Under the pieces are notes generated by a model. It saw nothing but the letters and a program-made list of their open reading frames with translations, made no database searches and was not told the origin of the DNA. The translations under genes were made by a program, and so were the position numbers. A stretch of DNA of 47,184 nt from Candidatus Poribacteria bacterium (lineage in GTDB: Bacteria > Poribacteria > WGA-4E > WGA-3G), in the NCBI GenBank assembly GCA_028824125.1, contig JAPPES010000073.1:50234-97417 (forward strand), given 5' to 3'. Shown here one piece after another: positions 44,601 through 47,184 of the stretch (positions within the stretch are counted from its first letter, which is position 1; each line of letters starts with the position of its first letter).

Positions 44601-46570
44601 TATTCGCGAGCATTTGCGCTGTCTACTTCGATTAAGTGCAGATAGATAGCATTTGCCTCATCACGCCTGCCTTGGCGGGCATAGACCTCGGCAAGCCATC
44701 GGTTCACAACGACATCGTTCGGTTTAAGTTGCTTTGCTTTCAAAAGTACTTCCAACGCATAAGTGATATTCCCTAACTTGAGATACATTTTGGCGAGTTG
44801 CTTTTGGCGTGCAAACATATCGGTATCGGTTAACCCGGGTTTTTCAAGTTCGGTTTCCAACGCCTCAATTTTTTCTGCAAGTGTACCCTGCCGACGATAG
44901 AGTTCAATCCTTTTATCATCCATCTTTTCGGCAAAAAACTCGTTTGGTGCAAGCTTCATCGCCGCTGTGTATTCCGCGAGTGCCTCATCAAACTTCTTAT
45001 TCTCCATCAGATGGTTCGCCAATGTTTCACGATAACGGTATTCATCTGGCATCAATGCAACCGCTTTTCGCACTGCAGCGATAGCCTCAGATTTGAAATT
45101 TTTCGCGTTGAGCAGTTGTGCGAGTCGGTTGTAATTCTCTGCGATGCCTTTATCATCAGCCACCATCCGATTCCATGTCTCAAGTGCTTTCTCACGATTT
45201 GCTTGACGGAAATAAAATTCACCAAAATATTCAATGTAATCGAGATTATGAGGCACGAGCGAGATAGCCTTCTCATATTGAGCGATAGCATCTTCTATCC
45301 ACTCATGCCCAGCGTAAATTTCAGCTAAGATGAGGGACGTGCTTGGATTGTTCGGATCACGGTCAATCATTTTTTGGTATACAGCCTTTGCCTTGTCTTG
45401 ATTTTCAAGATGCAAATACAACTCACCGAGTTCGCGGTAGATACCGAAATCATCAGGGTCCTGTTCACTAAGCACCTCGTATTCGGTCGCTGCGTCTTCA
45501 AATCTTTCAGCATTGCGAAAGGAAGCGATAAGGTTCAAACGTAGGTTCTTGTCGGTTGGAGCAAGTTCAAGTCCTTTTCGGTATGTACTGATGCCCTCTT
45601 CAAGCTGCTGATTTTCAATATATGCTGCAGCAAGCAATCCGAGCAGTTCTGGTTCGTTTGGCGTTGATTCAAGTTTACCTTGATAATATTCAATTAAGCC
45701 TTCCCAATTGCTGTCCGCCGCGAAGATGCCGATGATGCGGTGTTGAAGGTCTTTGCGTAACCAGTTTCCTGGAGCAGTAAGGGAAAGCGCATCATCAAAA
45801 CTTTTAACCGCAGCCTGATAATCGCCTTTTGCCTCATGGATATTTCCGATTTCTCGGTAACTTAAACAGATACGGTGCGGGTCATCCTTTTTCAGTTGAA
45901 TAATCGCTTCATGCTGTGCGATTGCCTGTTCATACAGTTCCTGTTCACGGAAAAGGTCGGCAAGTTCAATACGCGCGAAGATGTCTTGCGGATCAAGTTC
46001 AGATATTTTTTGCCATGCCTGAATTGCCTCGTCAACTCTATCACGGCTAAAATAGGCGTTCCCGAGTGCCTTATAGATTGCTGTTAACTCTTCAGGAGGC
46101 ACATCTTGTGCTTGTTCAGATAGCGTTGCAGCTTGTGTCAACTCTTGGATTGCATCTTCATGCTGACGCAAAGCTGCATGCATCTGCCCGAGCGCAAAAT
46201 GGGGATAATAATTGTCCGGTTTGAGTTCCGCAGCGCGTTGATATGCTGCAACTGCTTCAGCATCTTTCCCAAACCGTTTATATATATGCCCTAAGATGAG
46301 TTGGAGGTTAGCATCGTCAGGTTTCGCTTGTGCCTCCGCCTGATAATCGCTGAGCATCGCATCTAACCCAGCACCTTCAAGGTAAAACTGATAGAGCCTG
46401 TCGAATGTACTCCCCTCTTTCGGTTTACGGCTCAGCATTAGCTTATAACGTTCAATGATTTTCTCATCGCTCGTTACTTCTTGGGAATAGGTTGTTAACG
46501 GGAAAAACAAAGCGAAAAATAAAAAACATAACGAACCTGCAACAGTTAACAAATGTACGCGTCTAAACAT
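35636..46570 (-). CDS. Giant secreted TPR-repeat protein with two LamG and two C-terminal beta-sandwich domains
   Basis: A 3644-residue protein. The start is placed at the ATG at 46570 (GGAGG site), which gives a signal peptide MFRRVHLLTVAGSLCFLFFA; the frame's extra 30 codons upstream are not needed. Residues about 35-2520 are a very long TPR superhelix (34-residue units such as DAEAVAAYQRAAELKPDNYY and YEQAIAQHEAIIQLKKDD). Two LamG domains follow (about 2523-2757 and 2757-2990), then TPRs resume (KATSSYGKAIELKPDS). At the C-terminus are two homologous beta-sandwich domains (about 3263-3433 and 3473-3640), each with WITLGPF/WLILGPF, IWLNGKKVF/VWLNGKEVF and GENTILIKVCN/GKNTVLVKVCN. It probably acts as an extracytoplasmic scaffold or glycan-binding surface protein. 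No catalytic motif is visible. Confidence 0.92.
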   Translation of the reverse strand: MFRRVHLLTVAGSLCFLFFALFFPLTTYSQEVTSDEKIIERYKLMLSRKPKEGSTFDRLYQFYLEGAGLDAMLSDYQAEAQAKPDDANLQLILGHIYKRFGKDAEAVAAYQRAAELKPDNYYPHFALGQMHAALRQHEDAIQELTQAATLSEQAQDVPPEELTAIYKALGNAYFSRDRVDEAIQAWQKISELDPQDIFARIELADLFREQELYEQAIAQHEAIIQLKKDDPHRICLSYREIGNIHEAKGDYQAAVKSFDDALSLTAPGNWLRKDLQHRIIGIFAADSNWEGLIEYYQGKLESTPNEPELLGLLAAAYIENQQLEEGISTYRKGLELAPTDKNLRLNLIASFRNAERFEDAATEYEVLSEQDPDDFGIYRELGELYLHLENQDKAKAVYQKMIDRDPNNPSTSLILAEIYAGHEWIEDAIAQYEKAISLVPHNLDYIEYFGEFYFRQANREKALETWNRMVADDKGIAENYNRLAQLLNAKNFKSEAIAAVRKAVALMPDEYRYRETLANHLMENKKFDEALAEYTAAMKLAPNEFFAEKMDDKRIELYRRQGTLAEKIEALETELEKPGLTDTDMFARQKQLAKMYLKLGNITYALEVLLKAKQLKPNDVVVNRWLAEVYARQGRRDEANAIYLHLIEVDSANAREYHANIAKSYLNVMDFGAATTAAKQVIANSPRNPEGHQLLAQIAKQSRNYDTAIDSLKQAIRLRPEAIDTRAELAATYKLSGKLQQALAQYWRCWELSDNIGDKLTFVKPLSEVYYDLGRSGEFEVKLKQLAKSNVTSVAPVLALAKLYRMEGDLSSARFQLAQALNKRRENPELLNHLVQISVDLGDIQDALSYQQRLVKADPDSIHQQKLGELLFDAGREQEAIQAWTKLLHAKNQTLEADVKLAALLLQHGLSEEAFLVLDRAAEKITGTDAHIPLYRLGVMLVAMNESERATTYFHKILDMPESPANASKQKDTRPTIFASSSIPGVDINKFEISRSSVGQIQSKPTFAGGRTPWMPKTFEEAQAGALVQLTTIAQQQGKLPELVEHFEADAKVNPTDIKTLETLAQFYTLIQDNDKAKNVIDKLIEISPNDLAYQPLRLQRSIEENLSYETLKQNLDEMPGLVPEARLRYIAEYAKKLYRNKKKEDARKLLSEMENIKVTDFSTSYVLVDAFHVVKKIAIAEKILVNLPVPPQKQHGQYRYLFQKLTDAYIDRGELNKTVALFWTFCEQTKPNASNPRRVDALALSNYYYGSYRPVQTTYPTPTTYFNQERLNYLRSIFREFWIRDQQERLYTKFQKELDAAEGRDRTYPGLALSYCYWWDGKRDQAQEVLSALQKEFPDDLTLKLNTVFVSIQTGEFREALVMLADLAEREPRNRRQYYDLLLQLAIHTGDTVTLRDLIAKILNSPTSAQELYDFSESLQEAGFTQYAIAAAKKSMALAMTQRSPNFLMNLSQHLGQLGRGQDAAVLAERALRFANQPDRYGRTMYAWNFQQAANIAGRSKSMQDRENHFIAEVQKNPDSFQAQLRLAMFYEGTNKIDKASEAFKAALKLQPKDSATRLRYIQMLERNEKAVDAIPEYTVLLKNNSTALGYNYRNAIDAFVEAGKMDELIALTKEVILPVGQYAGNDFTQKVAQRCLTEDRPQDAVEIFEKILEVHPSWDYVYQELASAYLAAGDPEKAIQYLTEKQKLGKTSLSRTQFVLKLAEFHEKAGGREKAIQYLRKQSKTDDISNSQVSYILRLANLYKQNDESDGEKSDELASFIAEYEAKLAESPSDAKLLYLVASMKLKADDIKSASLHVNHLLENALTSVSTQRLYNLANACEGNELQFRLLEAAAEKLESQNSWDLEGCYKRLGEAYAKANELEKAQNAFRKMGTIQTMRDSSRSVYEKRQLGSKYMQHQMWDDAEAIFTEIINDLSASSYDREYAQDRFMRIKQQRGDLDATEALANKIQEMSIGMQRAMAAELVQRNEEDKAVEIYERIVKTVPEDFKSRTQLARLYASMDQHEKAFQTWRELLEADPENTKSQDGLVKSYQDAGKLNEALELAKKYIEAEPEIGVHYVRLAKLYADEDRADEAINTYQKAIELAHGDRQIHLNMAALYFSNDNITETERSYRDAIQYTVSDYDRRNIERKLINLYRYQGNLEEMLQKAEDEGTLTFEMQKVRAEHLRNAGELEKSVEAYKKARDMTTSSYEQERISAELLEVYVELGEMDSVIEIYETQANTNTNSRTLSYSSTGITARYAVDTARDTLISAFNNQSKLDDLKTHYEGKLGENKENRVALTILAKIYWDAEDYQKAAEMYEALGKAKSDNLRNLYYAAAALEKNKQPELAKEMLKQAEKALASSSSKKSDMWFLGTVATFCIENKMFEPAIELTKSALDESGSYGGSSIQHTLRKMLAKSYRETKQYEEAIGTYQEMASKATSDSTRNWAKNAIREIAKDGKLYEKWVPEQLKKVEENPNDSMLILKLAESYEATNKMKEAVAQYEKLSTLQPQKTQWHKKLGDLYQNLPPERRKTGKVTEGTALSLDGNGSYVEINDSEPLNNITDQVTVSAWIKLNAFPEDYAPLISKTDERDPEFKNRSYFVNLKSDGSIRFAASPKGESDVNLYSPKSIIELNTWHHIAGVIDAQNDTIKFLIDGVKVSSKDFKGVKSIYNSKLPLRIGWTQEEVDAHASVNGLIDEVRVWNVARTIDEIRSGMNKQLNGDETGLVGYWKFDEETEGRIFDSSPNKNDGKLIGNAKLVPYTRPIFESVEGTALALGGNGSFVEIGDSESLNNISDKVTVSAWIKPTSYPNNYVRIIFRSDELVQDNEKRSYVLAIREDGKLKITSSPKGGGYTSLYSAPGLIKLNEWNHVAGVIDAKNDFMKIFIDGVQVGHRNYNGKGSFYQCRLPLRIGATHRKDQEAQSSFIGQIDEVRVWNVPRTEAEIRADMNKQLNGDEPGLVGYWKFDAETAGVVADSTSNKNDGKFIENAKLESYTRPIFETLKTEHLTKATSSYGKAIELKPDSYQNYASLAKLFVKMNQTADAEKIYRQALDASLSQSNYNSAIRAISELYAGEGQENKRIAILEEFKSIVEKSATLQEKLADLYKKTGETEKAELANAKWLKIRQKVVNKQSAYYQRRFAEELLGKELFPKIAQKYAKRALQDYTGTSYYYPMTLGHACIANGLYDDALRNYRYALSIMSTNSSSNYFWEQVAEASKRANDKERYAQMLNTLTDTIPSENSSNRANAYRVLAQYYSENDTPENAENYLLKTGFIPETRWITLGPFKNRDSSGVLYAYIPEETTQIDTTAKYFGRNKDKLISWEKPSDTKLDGRFDFGNKDGINDWCAAYVWAVVISPDERDITFRFDSDDQGIIWLNGKKVFEHSRASIGGGAAQIDRHTIPVTLKQGENTILIKVCNSSQTWDMYMRITDADGNSFEDLKFKTADALLNAPPPEPTFHLNVNLGLAEYYSKNDMPDKAMEQMLQTGFIHENVWLILGPFDNNGGIGYNTAYIAEDTTQIDLTAKYEGLGEQISWKKFADDAFDGFIDLGKDINWRVSYTWTTITSPDEREVQFRFGSDDEGKVWLNGKEVFAKPNGGWAVVDDSIIPVTLKAGKNTVLVKVCNGELSWGFYLRITDADGKPYDDLKIDDVEDK

Positions 46571-46644
46571 CAAAAAACCTCCACGTCGCAATTGCAAGAA
46601 TGTGGTCAAAATGAGTCTGTCCACTAAATTGGGAAAAGCGAATG

Positions 46645-46784
46645 TTATAGTAAAATCCATAATTATTTATACACTACGGTAGGTTCGGTTTCCTAACCGA
46701 ACCAATGTTTATTTAGTCTCATAGATGCGGTTAGGAAACCGCATCTACCAGGGAGTGTGCACGTATTTTTAGATTTCACTATAA
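46645..46784. mobile_element. 140-bp MITE-like element containing two covarying hairpins
   Basis: Terminal inverted repeats TTATAGTAAAATCC (46645-46658) and AGATTTCACTATAA (46771-46784) match at 12 of 14 positions. Inside are two palindromes: arms GGTTCGGTT/AACCGAACC (46682-46703, loop TCCT) and GATGCGGTT/AACCGCATC (46724-46745, loop AGGA). Both ends read outward into TATAA(T/C). No transposase frame. It lies about 75 bases upstream of the giant TPR gene's start. Confidence 0.65.
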
Positions 46785-46873
46785 TAGACATTATAATGAT
46801 TTAATCGGAAGTGTCTGCTAATACCAAGAACGAATATAGCCTAACCCATTATCATTGAGACTGTCCCATATTT

Positions 46874-47036
46874 AGTCCCGTAGGGACGATATGTTTATAG
46901 AAAACGTTGAACAACTCCTCTTCAGTCCCGTAGGGACGATATGTAGAAATATGTCGTTGGGATACACATATCGTCCCTACGGGACTAAGGACATATATAC
47001 ATCTCATATCTATAAACATATCGTCCCTACGGGACT
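46874..47036. repeat. Four CCCGTAGGGAC repeats in nested inverted order
   Basis: AGTCCCGTAGGGACGATATG occurs directly at 46874 and 46924, and its inverse CATATCGTCCCTACGGGACT ends at 46986 and 47036. The core GTCCC-GTA-GGGAC is itself a palindrome. Copies 1 and 4 also share the longer TTTATAG/CTATAAA flank, so the array is a larger inverted repeat. Spacing is uneven and there are no unique spacers of constant size, so it is not CRISPR. Confidence 0.8.
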
Positions 47037-47064
47037 GAAGACACTGTCACAACGGATTTATCCC

Positions 47065-47107
47065 TAAATTGACACATAAGGGTTTCGCTGCGCTCTACCC
47101 GACCTAC
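47065..47107 (+). repeat. TAAATTGAC...CCCGACCTAC element end
   Basis: TAAATTGACACATAAGGGTT then TCGCTGCGCTCTACCCGACCTAC matches the right end of the composite element at 35503-35549 (TAAATTGACGCCTATGGGTT; CTCTACCCGACTTAC). One end only is visible here. Confidence 0.65.
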
Positions 47108-47122
47108 GAAATTAAAACGTTA

Positions 47123-47184
47123 TAATGTCTAATGTCTAATGTCTAATGTCTAATGTCTAATGTCTAATGTCTAATGTCTAATGT
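47123..47184. repeat. Heptamer tandem repeat TAATGTC
   Basis: Nearly nine perfect copies of TAATGTC run to the last base of the window. The array probably continues beyond the right edge or marks a contig end where assembly stopped. Confidence 0.9.

Noticed and set aside
46874..47036. Possible CRISPR array
   Set aside because: Repeats are in both orientations, spacing is uneven, and there are no unique spacers of constant size or cas genes.
1..47184. tRNA, rRNA, riboswitch, integrase or transposase genes
   Set aside because: None could be recognised on either strand; the mobile-type elements here are all short and non-coding.

Overview
The window looks like chromosomal DNA of an uncultured, probably marine, polymer- and sugar-acid-degrading bacterium. 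The gene repertoire best fits Candidatus Poribacteria or a close relative: three phytanoyl-CoA-dioxygenase-like (PhyH) proteins, a NIPSNAP protein, a sulfatase, two galactonate-dehydratase-like enolases, a CotH kinase, DUF2961/GH172, LamG proteins, and a WD40 protein ending in a YPNPFNPETWIPY-type FlgD-like tail. The phylum is inferred from gene content and style. No rRNA, tRNA or other phylogenetic marker was seen.

Layout. 1-5.9 kb (+): the end of a secreted WD40 protein, a HEAT-repeat lipoprotein, a NIPSNAP protein and a PhyH protein. 6-10.1 kb (+): a MrfA/YprA-type DEAH helicase with a C-terminal Cys4 cluster, a possible HhH protein, a small exported protein, a decayed enolase fragment and a small membrane/coiled-coil protein. 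10.2-17.1 kb: a galactonate-dehydratase-like enolase (-), sulfatase (+), glycerate kinase (-), PhyH (+) and membrane-anchored CotH kinase (+). 17.4-29.3 kb: a long minus-strand run with a zinc-type alcohol dehydrogenase, PhyH, cupin, DUF350 membrane protein, a 1293-residue protein with a very acidic N-terminus, DUF2961/GH172, a small lipoprotein, two sugar-isomerase-like TIM barrels and a second galactonate dehydratase. 29.4-31.7 kb (+): MsrA and an RND-type adaptor with no adjacent pump. 32-35.1 kb (-): a methyltransferase, a Gfo/Idh/MocA dehydrogenase and a secreted LamG protein. 35.6-46.6 kb (-): one 3644-residue secreted TPR protein with two LamG domains interrupting its TPR array and two C-terminal beta-sandwich domains.

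Functionally, much of the window can be read as dismantling of complex, perhaps sulfated, glycans. Sulfatase and GH172-like enzymes would release sugars. Two DgoD-like dehydratases, two Hyi/xylose-isomerase-like barrels, a Gfo/Idh/MocA oxidoreductase and glycerate kinase could then process sugars and sugar acids towards central metabolism. This pathway is inferred from families and gene proximity.

The intergenic DNA is the least ordinary part. It holds several families of dispersed small inverted-repeat elements: (i) hairpins with fixed flanks (GAATCAACGC ... GCGGGT) but different self-complementary arms; (ii) hairpins around GGTTAGGAAACC with compensating arm changes; (iii) elements with terminal repeats of the TTATAGTGAAATC type that carry outward-facing TATAAT-like sequences; (iv) CCCGTAGGGAC palindromes in a nested inverted array; (v) elements ending in TAAATTGAC...CCCGACCTAC; and (vi) a TAATGTC heptamer array at the right edge. 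Several sit where a promoter or terminator would be expected.
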